Positions 43,766 to 53,265 are shown, counted from the first letter of the stretch. The stretch: 64,000 nt of DNA from Nocardioides cavernaquae (GCF_003600895.1 NZ_QYRP01000002.1:2108001-2172000); one strand, 5' to 3'. Program-made: numbers and translations. Notes: a model not told the origin generated them from the letters alone.

Positions 43766-46080
43766 CGGCGGATCTCTCCGACCTGGATGCGTACGTCGAG
43801 CGGCTGACGCTCGCGGAGAAGGTCGCGCTGACCAGCGGGTCGAGCTTCTGGGAGACGACCGCCGTGCCCCGCACAGGTCTCCCGTCGGTCGTGCTGACCG
43901 ACGGTCCGCACGGGGTCCGGCTGCAACGTGCCCAGGCCGATCACCTCGGCATCAGCGAGAGCGTCCCGGCGACCTGCTTCCCGCCGGCCGTGACCCTCGG
44001 CTCGACCTTCGACCCCGAGCTGCTCGAGCGGGTCGGTCGGGCGCTCGGCGAGGAGGCGCGCGCCGAGGGTGTCGGGGTCCTGCTGGGACCCGGCATCAAC
44101 ATCAAGCGCTCGCCCCTGTGCGGACGGAACTTCGAGTACCTCTCCGAGGACCCGCTGCTCTCGGGTGTGCTCGGCACCGCCCTGGTCAGGGGACTGCAGT
44201 CCCAGGGCGTGGGGGCGTCGCTGAAGCACTTCGCCGCCAACAACCAGGAGAGCGACCGGCTCCGGGTCTCGGCGGACATCGACCCGCGGCCGCTGCGCGA
44301 GATCTATCTGCGGGGCTTCCAGCGCGTCGTCGAGGACTCCCAGCCGTGGACGGTCATGTGCTCCTACAACCGGGTCAACGGCACCTATGCCAGCGAGGAT
44401 CCCTGGCTGCTGACGACGGTCCTCCGTGATACGTGGGGCTTCGACGGTCTCGTGGTCTCCGACTGGGGCGCCGTCGAGGATCGTGTCGCCGGAGTGCGTG
44501 CCGGGCTCGACCTCGAGATGCCCGGCGGCGACGGCCACACCGATGCGCAGGTGCTCGCGGCCGTCGAGTCGGGCCGGCTCGACGAGGGGGTTCTGGATGT
44601 CGCAGTACGACGCGTGCTCCAGCTGGTGGCCCGGGTGTCCGCCGGTTCGCAGGACGGCTCCACCTACGACAGGGAGGCGCACCACGCCCTCGCGCGCGAG
44701 GCGGCGGCTCGTGGCGTCGTACTCCTGAAGAACGAGGGCGGCGCCCTGCCGCTCGCGGAGGGCGACAGCGTGGCCGTGCTCGGCGAGTTCGCCCGGACGC
44801 CGCGCTACCAGGGGGCCGGGTCCTCCTTGATCAACCCGACGCGGCTCGACAGCCCGCTCGCCGAGATCGAACGAATCGCAGGCACGGGGCGGGTCGCGTT
44901 CGCGCCCGCCTTCACCCTCGCCGGGACGGATCCGGCCGCCGACGCGAGGCTCTCCGCGGAGGCCGTTGCCGTGGCCGCAGCGGCTCCCGTCGTGGTGCTC
45001 TTCCTCGGTCTTCCTGACCGCGACGAATCGGAGGGCTTCGACCGCGAACACCTCTCGCTGCCGGCCAACCAGCTCGCTCTGCTCGACGCCGTGCGTGCCG
45101 TCAACCAACGCGTCGTCGTCGTGATCTCGAACGGTGGCGTCGTCGAGCTGCCCTTCACCGACGACGTGCCCGCGATCGTCGAGGGGTGGCTCGGGGGACA
45201 GGCGGGCGGCGGCGCGATCGCCGATGTCCTCTTCGGCCGGATCAACCCGTCGGGACGGTTGGCCGAGACCATCCCGATGCGCCTCGAGGAGACCCCGGCG
45301 TACCTCGACTTCCCCGGCGAGTTCGGGCATGTCCGCTACGGCGAGGGCCTCTTCGTCGGCCACCGCTGGTACGACGCCCGGTCGGCGCAGGTGCGCTTCC
45401 CCTTCGGCCACGGCCTCTCCTTCACGACCTTCGCCTACACCGGCCTTCGGGTCACCGCAGGCCCGCTCGGGCTCGAGGCGAGGGTGGCCGTGACCAACAC
45501 CGGCACGCGGTCCGGACGAGAGGTCGTCCAGCTCTACGTGTCCCGACCGGACTCCGTCGTCCAGCGTCCGCCGCGCGAGCTCAAGGGCTTCGCGACCGTC
45601 GACCTGGCGCCCGGCGAGACCCGGGAGGTCACGATCGCGGTCCGTCGGTGCGACCTCGCCTACTGGGACGTGCGGGTCGATGACTGGGTGGTCGAGGACG
45701 GGCCCTACGCCGTCGCGATCGGCGCATCGAGCCGTGACCTGCGGGTGGCTGCGTTCGTCGACGTCGTGGGGGACCAGGTGTGCCTGCCGCTCACGATGAG
45801 CTCGACCGTGGCGGAGCTGCTGGCCCATCCCGTCACTGCCCAGGTGATCGCCGGGGCGCTGGGCGAGATCGACAGCGCGATCATGGCCGACGACGCAGGT
45901 CTGGTGAAGCTGATCGGATCCATGCCGATCGGTCGCTGGATCGCATTCCCCGACAACCGCCTCGACCGGGAGCAGGTCGAGGACCTGCTTCGGCAGGCGA
46001 ACGCCACCCTGATCGGGCCGCAGCGCGATGTCGATCGTCGTGGTCGTGGATGGCCGCTGTCGCGGGCAGCGCATCACTGA
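43762..46080 (+). CDS. GH3 beta-glucosidase
   Basis: This 772-residue family 3 glycoside hydrolase has a catalytic (beta/alpha)8 domain, an alpha/beta sandwich, and a C-terminal fibronectin-III-like domain (about 560-690). The nucleophile is D234 in LVVSDWGAVEDR. The KHFAANNQE and the PHGVRLQ substrate pocket are present. No signal peptide or PA14 insert is visible, so it acts inside the cell. The GTG start overlaps the GH13 stop. Residues beyond about 710 form an additional helical tail not typical of the family. Confidence 0.94.
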   Translation: MTADLSDLDAYVERLTLAEKVALTSGSSFWETTAVPRTGLPSVVLTDGPHGVRLQRAQADHLGISESVPATCFPPAVTLGSTFDPELLERVGRALGEEARAEGVGVLLGPGINIKRSPLCGRNFEYLSEDPLLSGVLGTALVRGLQSQGVGASLKHFAANNQESDRLRVSADIDPRPLREIYLRGFQRVVEDSQPWTVMCSYNRVNGTYASEDPWLLTTVLRDTWGFDGLVVSDWGAVEDRVAGVRAGLDLEMPGGDGHTDAQVLAAVESGRLDEGVLDVAVRRVLQLVARVSAGSQDGSTYDREAHHALAREAAARGVVLLKNEGGALPLAEGDSVAVLGEFARTPRYQGAGSSLINPTRLDSPLAEIERIAGTGRVAFAPAFTLAGTDPAADARLSAEAVAVAAAAPVVVLFLGLPDRDESEGFDREHLSLPANQLALLDAVRAVNQRVVVVISNGGVVELPFTDDVPAIVEGWLGGQAGGGAIADVLFGRINPSGRLAETIPMRLEETPAYLDFPGEFGHVRYGEGLFVGHRWYDARSAQVRFPFGHGLSFTTFAYTGLRVTAGPLGLEARVAVTNTGTRSGREVVQLYVSRPDSVVQRPPRELKGFATVDLAPGETREVTIAVRRCDLAYWDVRVDDWVVEDGPYAVAIGASSRDLRVAAFVDVVGDQVCLPLTMSSTVAELLAHPVTAQVIAGALGEIDSAIMADDAGLVKLIGSMPIGRWIAFPDNRLDREQVEDLLRQANATLIGPQRDVDRRGRGWPLSRAAHH

Positions 46081-46084
46081 AACA

Positions 46085-47488
46085 ATGCCGACCATGCAGC
46101 GCGTGGTGATCATCGGTGGCGGCCCTGGTGGATACGAGTCGGCGCTGGTCGCCGCCCAGCTCGGGGCGGAGGTCACCGTCGTCGACACCGACGGCCTCGG
46201 CGGCTCCGCGGTGCTCACCGACTGCGTGCCGTCCAAGACCCTGATCGCCACCGCCGAGGTGATGACCGAAGTCGAGGTCGCCGGGGAGCTCGGCATCTTC
46301 CTGCGCGACCACCACGGTGACGCGGCGGCCGCGATCGGGGTCGACCTGGCCCGGGTCAACGCCCGCGTGAAGAAGCTCGCCGCCGACCAGTCCCACGACA
46401 TCGAGGCCCGGCTGGCCCGGGAGGGGGTCCGCGTCGTCAAGGGCCGGGGTCGGCTGGCCAGCCCGTCCAAGGTCGTGGCAACGCTGCCGGACGGCTCCGA
46501 GGAGACGTACGACGCCGACGCGGTGCTCATCGCAACGGGTGCATCTCCGCGCACCCTCCCGAGCGCGATGCCCGACGGCGAGCGGATCCTGACCTGGGAG
46601 CAGGTCTACGACCTCGACGAGACACCCGAGAAGCTGATCGTGGTCGGCTCGGGTGTCACCGGTGCGGAGTTCGCCAGCGCCTACAACGCCCTCGGCGTCG
46701 ACGTGACACTCGTGTCGAGCCGCGACCGCGTCCTGCCCGGTGAGGACGCCGACGCCGCGACGGTGCTCGAGGAGGTCTTCGCCCGCCGTGGCATGCAGGT
46801 CCTCGGCCGCTCGCGCATGCAGTCGGTCTCCCGCGAGGGGGACACCGTCACGGTCACCCTCAGCGACGGCCGCACGGTCACCGGCTCCCACTGCCTGCTC
46901 GCCCTCGGCTCCATCCCCAACACGCAGGGGATCGGGCTGGAGGACGCCGGGGTCGAGGTCGACGAGGGCGGCTTCATCAAGGTCGACCGGGTCTCGCGCA
47001 CCACCGCTCGCGGCGTCTACTCCGCCGGCGACTGCACCGGCGTCTTCATGCTGGCCAGCGTCGCCGCGATGCAGGGCCGCATCGCCATGGCCCACGTCCT
47101 CGGCGACGCGGTCAACCCGCTCGACCTGGGGGTCGTCGCCTCCAATGTCTTCACCGCACCCGAGATCGCGACCGTCGGTGTCACCCAGACCGGCGTCGAC
47201 GAGGGCAAGGCGTTTGCCGAGGTCGTCCTCCAGCCGCTGGCCACCAACTCCCGCGCCAAGATGCAGGGCGTGCGCGACGGTTTCGTGAAGCTCTTCATCA
47301 GCCCGGGCTCCCGGCGGGTGCTCGGCGGTGTCGTCGTCGGACCGCGCGCGAGCGAGCTGATCCACCCGATCGCGATCGCCGTCGACCAGCGCATCACGGC
47401 CGACCAGCTGGCCCATGTCTTCACCGTCTACCCGTCGATGTCGGGCTCGGTCGCGGAGGCTGCGCGGCGGCTGCACCAGAGCAGCTGA
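46085..47488 (+). CDS. NAD(P)H-quinone dehydrogenase, flavoprotein disulfide reductase family
   Basis: This 467-residue FAD enzyme resembles mycobacterial LpdA (Rv3303c), which reduces quinones with NAD(P)H. FAD binding is shown by VVIIGGGPGGYESALVAAQ, NAD binding by LIVVGSGVTGAEFASAY, and the C-terminal FAD contact by GVYSAGDCTG. The redox-disulfide CxxxxC of true lipoamide dehydrogenases is altered: the site reads GGSAVLTDCVPSK, with one Cys lost. ATGs at 46085 and 46094 are both possible. A 24-base palindrome directly follows the stop. Confidence 0.9.
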   Translation: MPTMQRVVIIGGGPGGYESALVAAQLGAEVTVVDTDGLGGSAVLTDCVPSKTLIATAEVMTEVEVAGELGIFLRDHHGDAAAAIGVDLARVNARVKKLAADQSHDIEARLAREGVRVVKGRGRLASPSKVVATLPDGSEETYDADAVLIATGASPRTLPSAMPDGERILTWEQVYDLDETPEKLIVVGSGVTGAEFASAYNALGVDVTLVSSRDRVLPGEDADAATVLEEVFARRGMQVLGRSRMQSVSREGDTVTVTLSDGRTVTGSHCLLALGSIPNTQGIGLEDAGVEVDEGGFIKVDRVSRTTARGVYSAGDCTGVFMLASVAAMQGRIAMAHVLGDAVNPLDLGVVASNVFTAPEIATVGVTQTGVDEGKAFAEVVLQPLATNSRAKMQGVRDGFVKLFISPGSRRVLGGVVVGPRASELIHPIAIAVDQRITADQLAHVFTVYPSMSGSVAEAARRLHQSS

Positions 47489-47510
47489 GAACTACAGATC
47501 TGTAGTTCTC
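47487..47510 (+). terminator. 24-base perfect palindrome at the stop codon
   Basis: GAGAACTACAGA (47487-47498) and TCTGTAGTTCTC (47499-47510) are exact reverse complements with no loop; the stop codon overlaps the first bases. No long T-run follows, so it may terminate weakly or bind a protein. It lies between the quinone dehydrogenase and the SpoIID-like gene. Confidence 0.5.
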
Positions 47511-47596
47511 CCAACTCGCTTTGAGCGGCGTGGGATCCGTGTTCTCCTGTTGGAGCCCCATGCTTCCCAGCAGCCCCATCAGCAACGGAGCTCCCC

Positions 47597-48847
47597 TTGC
47601 ATCGCGTTCTCCAGATCGCACTGTCGGCCGTCCTCGCGGGCGCGCTACTCGGCCTGCCGAGTGCCGCTGAGGCGGACACTGCGCTGCCGGTCCCGGCCAC
47701 GGGCACCATCACCCTGACCGGGCACGGCTACGGCCACGGTCACGGCATGTCGCAGTACGGCGCACAGGGCGCAGCGCGTCAGGGCAGGACCTGGTCCGAG
47801 ATCGTCGCCCACTACTACCCGGGCACCCAGCGCGGGAAGATCGCCCGCAACGTGCGTGTCCTGATCAGCGCCGACACGAGTGACGACGTGGTGGTCAGCC
47901 CCCAGACCGGGCTCACCGTCATCAACACCGCAACCGGCACCGCCACGACGCTCCCGGCCAACGGAGCCGATCGGTGGCGGCTCGCCGTGGCAGCCTCGGG
48001 GAGCCGCACCGTCGTCCACTTCCGCAAGGGTGGCGCCTGGTCCTACTGGAGCAGCTTCGTCGGTGACGGTGCCTTCCGCGACGGAGGTGGTCCGATGACG
48101 CTGTGGATCGGCAGCACTGCCCGCCACTACCGCGGCAACCTCGTGGCCGCCTCGCCGTCGGCCGGCTCCCGGTCCCGCGACACCGTCAACGAGCTCGGGA
48201 TCGAGCCCTACCTCCGGGGGGTCGTCGCCCGCGAGATGCCGTCCTCCTGGGCGCCTGCCGCGCTGGCGGCCCAGGCCGTCGCGGCGCGCAGCTACGCGGC
48301 GTACGAGCTGCAGCACCCGCGTGCCTCGCACTACCAGCTCTGCGACACCACGTCGTGCCAGGTCTTCGGTGGAGTGGACGCCGAGACTGCGGCCACCGAC
48401 CAGGCGATCCGCTCGACCGGTGGCGTCATCCTGACCTACGGAGGCGGACCGGCGTTCACGCAGTTCGCGTCGAGCAGCGGCGGGTTCACGAGCGCCGGCA
48501 GCGTGCCGTACCTCGTCTCCAAGGCCGACCCGTGGGACGACTGGACCGGCAACCCGGTCCACGACTGGACCAAGGAGATCGACATCCGGGTGCTCGAGCG
48601 GGCCTTCCCTGCCGTCGGCGACCTGAAGTCGATCCAGGTGACGGCGCGCTACGGACCGTCGACCGCCGAGTGGGGCGGGCGGGTCTCGAAGGTCCGCCTG
48701 ACCGGGGTGAAGAACGGCGTGAAGACGACCTTCGACACCTACGGCGACACGGTCCGCTCGAAGCTCGGCCTGCGGTCGACGTTCTTCACCTTCAGCAAGG
48801 CGACCCCCACGCCGACCCCCACGCCGACGCCGACCCCGACTCCCTGA
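47597..48847 (+). CDS. SpoIID/LytB-domain protein
   Basis: This is a 416-residue exported protein with a signal peptide of ~27 residues. The SpoIID domain contains GHGYGHGHGMSQYGAQG and VAREMPSSWAPAALAAQAVA with AARSYA, where lytic transglycosylase members place catalytic Glu and Arg. It should act on denuded glycan strands in the cell wall. The start is TTG at 47597, with GGAG eight bases upstream. The C-terminus is an (TP)n tail encoded by a hexameric repeat. A strong palindromic terminator follows. Confidence 0.87.
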   Translation: MHRVLQIALSAVLAGALLGLPSAAEADTALPVPATGTITLTGHGYGHGHGMSQYGAQGAARQGRTWSEIVAHYYPGTQRGKIARNVRVLISADTSDDVVVSPQTGLTVINTATGTATTLPANGADRWRLAVAASGSRTVVHFRKGGAWSYWSSFVGDGAFRDGGGPMTLWIGSTARHYRGNLVAASPSAGSRSRDTVNELGIEPYLRGVVAREMPSSWAPAALAAQAVAARSYAAYELQHPRASHYQLCDTTSCQVFGGVDAETAATDQAIRSTGGVILTYGGGPAFTQFASSSGGFTSAGSVPYLVSKADPWDDWTGNPVHDWTKEIDIRVLERAFPAVGDLKSIQVTARYGPSTAEWGGRVSKVRLTGVKNGVKTTFDTYGDTVRSKLGLRSTFFTFSKATPTPTPTPTPTPTP

Positions 48848-48854
48848 TGCAGCG

Positions 48855-48915
48855 ATAGTCCCTAACGAAAAGCGCCTCCAGATCAGATCTGGAGGCGCTT
48901 TTCGTTAGGGACTAT
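48855..48915. terminator. 61-base perfect palindrome, bidirectional terminator
   Basis: The 30 bases at 48855-48884 are the exact reverse complement of 48886-48915, with a single A between. The core runs AAAAGCGCCTCCAGATC and its mirror, so an A-run precedes and a T-run follows on both strands. It lies between the convergent SpoIID and carboxylase genes and should stop transcription from both sides. Confidence 0.85.
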
Positions 48916-48928
48916 GCGGAGTGGAGCG

Positions 48929-50719
48929 TCAGTCCTTGAGCTCGCAGATGACTGCGCCGTTGGAGACCGTGACGCCGACCTCGGCGTCGAGGCCGGTCAC
49001 GGTGCCGGCCTTGTGGGCCTTGAGCGGCTGCTCCATCTTCATCGCCTCGAGCACCACGATGACGTCGCCTTCGGCGACGGTCTGGCCCTCTTCGACCGCG
49101 ATCTTGACGATGGTGCCCTGCATCGGCGAGGCAACGGCGTCACCGGAGACAGCAGCACCGGCCTTCTTGCGCGCGGCCTTCGGCTTCTTCGCCGCGCCAC
49201 CACCGGCTGCACCGCTGCCGATGCCACCGAGGCCTGCCGGGAGGACGACCTCGAGGCGCTTGCCGCCAACCTCGACGGTGACCTTCTGGCGCTCGCCCTG
49301 CTCCTCGGCCTCGCCGGCAGCGCCGGCGTAGGGAGTGATGGTGTTGTCGAAGTCGGTCTCGATCCACGTCGTGTAGACGTCGAAGGAGCCCTCGCCGGAC
49401 GGGTTGGACGCACCGACCCAGGCCGGGTCGTTGACGATGACCTCGTCGAACGTGAGGGCGGTCGGCATGCCGTCGACCTCGAACTCGGCGATGGCACGAC
49501 GCGAGCGCTCGATGGCCTGCGTGCGGTCACGACCGGTGACGATCAGCTTGGCGACCAGGGAGTCGAACGAGCCCGGGATCGTCTCGCCGACCTCGTAGCC
49601 ACCGTCGACGCGCACACCGGGGCCGCCGGGGATGTTCCACTTCGTCAGCGTGCCGGGGGCCGGCATGAAGTTGTTGCCGCCGTCCTCGGCGTTGATGCGG
49701 AACTCGATCGAGTGGCCACGGACCTCGGGGTCGTCGTAGCCGAGCTCCTCGCCCGCGGCGATGCGGAACATCTCGCGGACCAGGTCGATGCCGGTGACCT
49801 CTTCGGAGACACAGTGCTCGACCTGGAGGCGGGTGTTGACCTCGAGGAACGAGATGGTGCCGTCGGCGGCGACGAGGAACTCGCACGTGCCCGCGCCGAC
49901 GTAGCCGGCCTCGCGCAGGATCGCCTTGGAGGAGTCGTAGAGGCGCTGGTTCTGCTCGTCGGTCAGGAACGGCGCGGGCGCCTCCTCGACCAGCTTCTGG
50001 TGGCGACGCTGCAGCGAGCAGTCGCGGGTGGAGACGACCACGACGTTGCCGTACTTGTCGGCGAGGCACTGGGTCTCGACGTGGCGCGGCTTGTCGAGGA
50101 ACTTCTCGACCAGGCACTCGCCGCGACCGAAGGCGCTGATCGCCTCGCGGACGGCAGATTCGTAGAGCTCGGGGATCTCCTCGAGGGTGCGCGCGACCTT
50201 GAGGCCACGGCCACCGCCGCCGAAGACCGCCTTGATGGCGACCGGAAGGCCGTGCTCCTTCGCGAAGCCGATGATCTCGTCGGCGTCCTGGACCGCGTCC
50301 TTGAGGCCGGGAGCCAGCGGGGCGCCGGCGGCGAGGGCGATCTGCTTGGCCTTCGCCTTGTCGCCGAGGCCCTCGATCGCGTCCGGGGACGGACCGATCC
50401 AGATCAGCCCGGCGTCGATGACGGCCTGGGCGAACTGGGCGTTCTCGGCGAGGAAGCCGTAGCCGGGGTGCACGGAGTCGGCACCCGACTCCTTCGCGAC
50501 GGCGAGGATCTTGTCGATGACGAGGTACGAGTCGCCGGGCGTGGAGCCGTTGAGCGAGTAGGCCTCGTCGGCCATGCGGACGAACAGCGCGTCGCGGTCG
50601 GGCTCGGCGTACACCGCAACGGAGCCGATGCCGGCGTCCTTGCAGGCGCGGATGACGCGGACGGCGATCTCACCTCGGTTGGCGATGAGGACCTTCTGCA
50701 GGGGCTTGATCTCGGGCAC
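48929..50719 (-). CDS. accA3: Acyl-CoA carboxylase alpha subunit: biotin carboxylase and BCCP
   Basis: This 596-residue subunit carboxylates biotin with bicarbonate and ATP. The N-terminal biotin carboxylase fold includes [16 protein letters not shown], the ATP-grasp loop [14 protein letters not shown] and the [17 protein letters not shown] stretch. A lysine/alanine-rich linker leads to a C-terminal biotinyl domain with [16 protein letters not shown] seven bases before the GTG at 50719 fixes the start. It pairs with the beta and epsilon subunits at 54.6-56.5 kb and is the likely substrate of BirA. Confidence 0.95.
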   Translation of the reverse strand: MPEIKPLQKVLIANRGEIAVRVIRACKDAGIGSVAVYAEPDRDALFVRMADEAYSLNGSTPGDSYLVIDKILAVAKESGADSVHPGYGFLAENAQFAQAVIDAGLIWIGPSPDAIEGLGDKAKAKQIALAAGAPLAPGLKDAVQDADEIIGFAKEHGLPVAIKAVFGGGGRGLKVARTLEEIPELYESAVREAISAFGRGECLVEKFLDKPRHVETQCLADKYGNVVVVSTRDCSLQRRHQKLVEEAPAPFLTDEQNQRLYDSSKAILREAGYVGAGTCEFLVAADGTISFLEVNTRLQVEHCVSEEVTGIDLVREMFRIAAGEELGYDDPEVRGHSIEFRINAEDGGNNFMPAPGTLTKWNIPGGPGVRVDGGYEVGETIPGSFDSLVAKLIVTGRDRTQAIERSRRAIAEFEVDGMPTALTFDEVIVNDPAWVGASNPSGEGSFDVYTTWIETDFDNTITPYAGAAGEAEEQGERQKVTVEVGGKRLEVVLPAGLGGIGSGAAGGGAAKKPKAARKKAGAAVSGDAVASPMQGTIVKIAVEEGQTVAEGDVIVVLEAMKMEQPLKAHKAGTVTGLDAEVGVTVSNGAVICELKD

Positions 50720-51098
50720 GGCACACTCCTGTTTCCATGTCGGGCTCGACGCGAGTCTAGGGGTACCGGGCGGTAACGGGCCCACGTGTCCGTGTGGGGA
50801 ATTGCACGTTGTGCCGGGGGCGCAACGAACCTCAGTCCGAGACGACGTCGCGTCGCCGGAACGCCATGGCACCGAACGCGGCGAGCCCCACGGCCGCCCC
50901 GAAGGAGAGGAGAAGGGGCCGCTGGTGCCGCTGACCTGGGCGGCAACAGCCCCGACCGCCGCGAATGGCGTCGCAGGCCGGACGATCCCGCCGGGGAGAT
51001 CCGATCCGGAAGAAATCCCGCTCGTGACGCAACCGTTTCGCTGTCGCAGCAGTCGTCATCGCAGGAGAGTGGCTCCGACGACCGCGAGACGAGGTGGC
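50720..51098. other. 379-base intergenic stretch
   Basis: It holds the promoters of the leftward carboxylase and rightward sigma factor genes. At 50832-50918 the minus strand can be read as a membrane tail [19 protein letters not shown] followed by RRRD and a stop, like the C-terminal anchor of a surface protein; upstream the frame is broken, so it may be a gene remnant. CGTTG/CAACG arms lie at 50807-50827. Confidence 0.5.
50832..50918 (-). pseudogene. Possible remnant of a surface-protein membrane anchor
   Basis: The minus strand reads [20 protein letters not shown] then RRRDVVSD and a stop: a hydrophobic segment, basic residues and an end, as in sortase-type or membrane-anchored tails. The preceding ~90 bases read [14 protein letters not shown] only in another frame. 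No start or full domain is found. It could also be chance. Confidence 0.2.
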
Positions 51099-51590
51099 AT
51101 GGACAAGCTCCGGGACGTGTTCGACACGTCGTACCGGCGGCTGGTGGGCCAGCTGTACGGCGTGTGCGGCGACCTCGCCGAGGCCGAGGACGTCGTGTCC
51201 GAGGCCTTTGCCCGGGCGGCTGCACACCGTCGCACCTTCGACGCTGTGGACAACCCCGAGGCCTGGCTGAGGACCGTCGCGGTCAACGTGGCGCGGACAC
51301 GGTTCCGGCGCCGGGCGATGGGGGATCGGCTGCTGCGGAGCTCGCGCACCACGGAGACCCGGCACCCCGACCTGGCCTCGGACCGGCTCGCGCTGGTCGC
51401 GGCGATGCGCACCCTTCCGCACGCACAGCGCGAGGCGCTCGCGCTCCACTACTTCGCGGACCTGCCCCTCCACGACATCGCCGTCGCGGCCGGGGTCCCG
51501 GTCGGCACCATCAAGGCCCGGTTGAGCCGCGGACGCTCCGCCCTCGCGGGCCTCCTCGACGCACCGGCACGGGAGGACGACCATGCCTGA
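51099..51590 (+). CDS. ECF (SigE-type) RNA polymerase sigma factor
   Basis: This 163-residue sigma factor has region 2 (SYRRLVGQLYGVCGDLAEAE, then WLRTVAVNVARTRFRRR) and region 4 (LPHAQREALALHYFADLPLH, IAVAAGVPVGTIKARLSRGR). It directs RNA polymerase to a small set of promoters. GAGGTGG lies before the ATG at 51099; in-frame codons further upstream are non-coding. The stop overlaps the next gene by eight bases, so the two are co-translated. Confidence 0.93.
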   Translation: MDKLRDVFDTSYRRLVGQLYGVCGDLAEAEDVVSEAFARAAAHRRTFDAVDNPEAWLRTVAVNVARTRFRRRAMGDRLLRSSRTTETRHPDLASDRLALVAAMRTLPHAQREALALHYFADLPLHDIAVAAGVPVGTIKARLSRGRSALAGLLDAPAREDDHA

Positions 51591-53253
51591 CTACTCGCAC
51601 GTCTCCCGCGACGCGGGCGCCGAGGCCACGGTTCCGGACTTCTCAGAGATCGTGCGGCGCGGTGCCCGGCAGCGGCGGCGTCGCCGCGCGGCGTACGTCG
51701 GGGTGGCGGCGCTGGCGCTCAGCGGCGCCCTCGGGCTCAGCGCCCTCGTGGGCGGCGAGGACCCGCCCCAGCCCACACCCACACCACGGATGGACGGACT
51801 GGTCTTCACCCGCGACGACGGCAGCACGTTCCGCGCTGACGACTTCACCGTCTCCTGCGTCCCGGACGAGAACGATCCGGAGACGATGCTGGTGAGGGCG
51901 TCGACGACGTTGCTCGGCCCCGGCCGCTCGGGCCACGTCGAGGTGTCCGCGCCGATCGACCTCGTTGCCGACGGTGGCACCTTCGCGCTTCCGTCGCGCG
52001 ACGCCGTGGGTGACGCGCAGCCTCGGCTCTTCGCGGTGGACCCGCTCGACCGCAACGAGCTCACCACCAACAACGAGCGCTCCCGCGGCCGGCTCTCCGT
52101 CACCGCCGCACGCTGTGGTGCGGACCCGGCGCTCTCGTTCACCATCAGCGGGGTGCTGGACAGCGAGCTCGGTGACATGCCCACCGTGCGGGTCTCCGGC
52201 GGCGTGGTTGCGCCCACCGCGCCTCGCACACCGGTCGCAGGAACTGCTGCCGAGATCGTCGCCGACCCGCGGTCCCGCATGGAGACCTTCGCCGTCTCGT
52301 CGGACGACCCTGATGTCCGCGCCGCAGTGTGGCAGGGCTGCAGCTCGGACCAGCGCTGCGAGCGGAAGTACGCCGTGGCGGTCACCGACGACGGGTTCCG
52401 GCACCGGACCGTGCTGCCGACGATCTACCGGGAGGCCCCGATGGTCCACGCGGGCGAGCGTTCCTTCCTCGTGCGCACCGGGCTCGGCACCGGCATCCGT
52501 GTCGACGTCGACGGGGCGACGACGGACCTTCGCGTCGACGAGGGCGCAGCGCTGCCGGACAAGGGCCCGGTCGTCAACCTGGGCAGTGGCCAGGGCGTGT
52601 GGGTGGTGGCCGATCTCGACGGCGGGGTCGTCGTCCCGATCCCCGGCAGCGCGGACCTGTTCCAGGTCGTGCGCCTGGGCGACGGGAGCCTGGCGTCCCT
52701 CTCGCAGGCAGAGGGGACCTCTGGCCTCGGTGACGCCGTGCTCCAGCGCTCCACCGACGGGGGACAGACCTGGAGCCGGCTCCCGCTCGACCTCGGCGAG
52801 AACGCACTCCCGTCGATCATCCCGAGTGACGGGTCCGTCCTTGCCGTCGACCAGGGTGGCGACGGGGCGACGCTGTCGCCACTGACCGCGATCCACCGGT
52901 TCCTTGCGGGGGAGACGGAGCCGGTCGTCTTCGACTCGTCCGGTCCGACGGCGTTCACTGCCGGGATGGTGGTGCTTCCGGACGGAAGGCTGCTGGTGGC
53001 GGTCGAGGAGTGGAGCGGTGGCGACGAGGACCCGGGCCTCTTCGCGGCGCCGGCGGACGACTGGTCGAGCTTGACCCGGGTGCCGAGGGGGGCGCCGTTC
53101 GACGACATCGCGGAGCTCGACGGGGGCTTCCTCACGACGACCGTGACGGCAGACCGGGTGTCGGTCTACGTGGCGGCGCCACCCGGCGGCGACCACGCGG
53201 CGTACCGGTCGGACGACGGCGGAGGCACGTGGGAGCCGGTGGCCCTGCGCTGA
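51583..53253 (+). CDS. Membrane-anchored BNR-repeat protein, putative sigma partner
   Basis: This is a 556-residue protein. Residues 1-30 are cytoplasmic (VPDFSEIVRRGARQRRRRRA), residues 37-60 form one membrane segment, and the rest is extracytoplasmic. The outer part is beta-rich with BNR-type repeats (LQRSTDGGQTWSRLPL, YRSDDGGGTWEPV). It overlaps the sigma factor gene by eight bases, the usual position of an anti-sigma factor, but no zinc-binding or ASD anti-sigma motif is seen. The short basic N-terminus could contact the sigma factor; this is inference. Its substrate or signal is unknown. Confidence 0.75.
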   Translation: MPDYSHVSRDAGAEATVPDFSEIVRRGARQRRRRRAAYVGVAALALSGALGLSALVGGEDPPQPTPTPRMDGLVFTRDDGSTFRADDFTVSCVPDENDPETMLVRASTTLLGPGRSGHVEVSAPIDLVADGGTFALPSRDAVGDAQPRLFAVDPLDRNELTTNNERSRGRLSVTAARCGADPALSFTISGVLDSELGDMPTVRVSGGVVAPTAPRTPVAGTAAEIVADPRSRMETFAVSSDDPDVRAAVWQGCSSDQRCERKYAVAVTDDGFRHRTVLPTIYREAPMVHAGERSFLVRTGLGTGIRVDVDGATTDLRVDEGAALPDKGPVVNLGSGQGVWVVADLDGGVVVPIPGSADLFQVVRLGDGSLASLSQAEGTSGLGDAVLQRSTDGGQTWSRLPLDLGENALPSIIPSDGSVLAVDQGGDGATLSPLTAIHRFLAGETEPVVFDSSGPTAFTAGMVVLPDGRLLVAVEEWSGGDEDPGLFAAPADDWSSLTRVPRGAPFDDIAELDGGFLTTTVTADRVSVYVAAPPGGDHAAYRSDDGGGTWEPVALR

Positions 53254-53265
53254 CTCAGCGGTCGC

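Noticed and set aside
43552..46554. A 1,000-residue open frame antisense to the GH3 and quinone dehydrogenase genes
   Set aside because: It mirrors the high-G+C codon pattern of the sense genes, and the sense strand has clear catalytic motifs.
48805..48846. Tandem repeat as a CRISPR-like array
   Set aside because: It is a short in-frame hexamer repeat encoding Thr-Pro in the SpoIID-like protein, with no spacers.
48914..50776. A 620-residue open frame antisense to the carboxylase alpha subunit
   Set aside because: The sense strand carries biotin carboxylase and BCCP motifs; the antisense protein is low-complexity.
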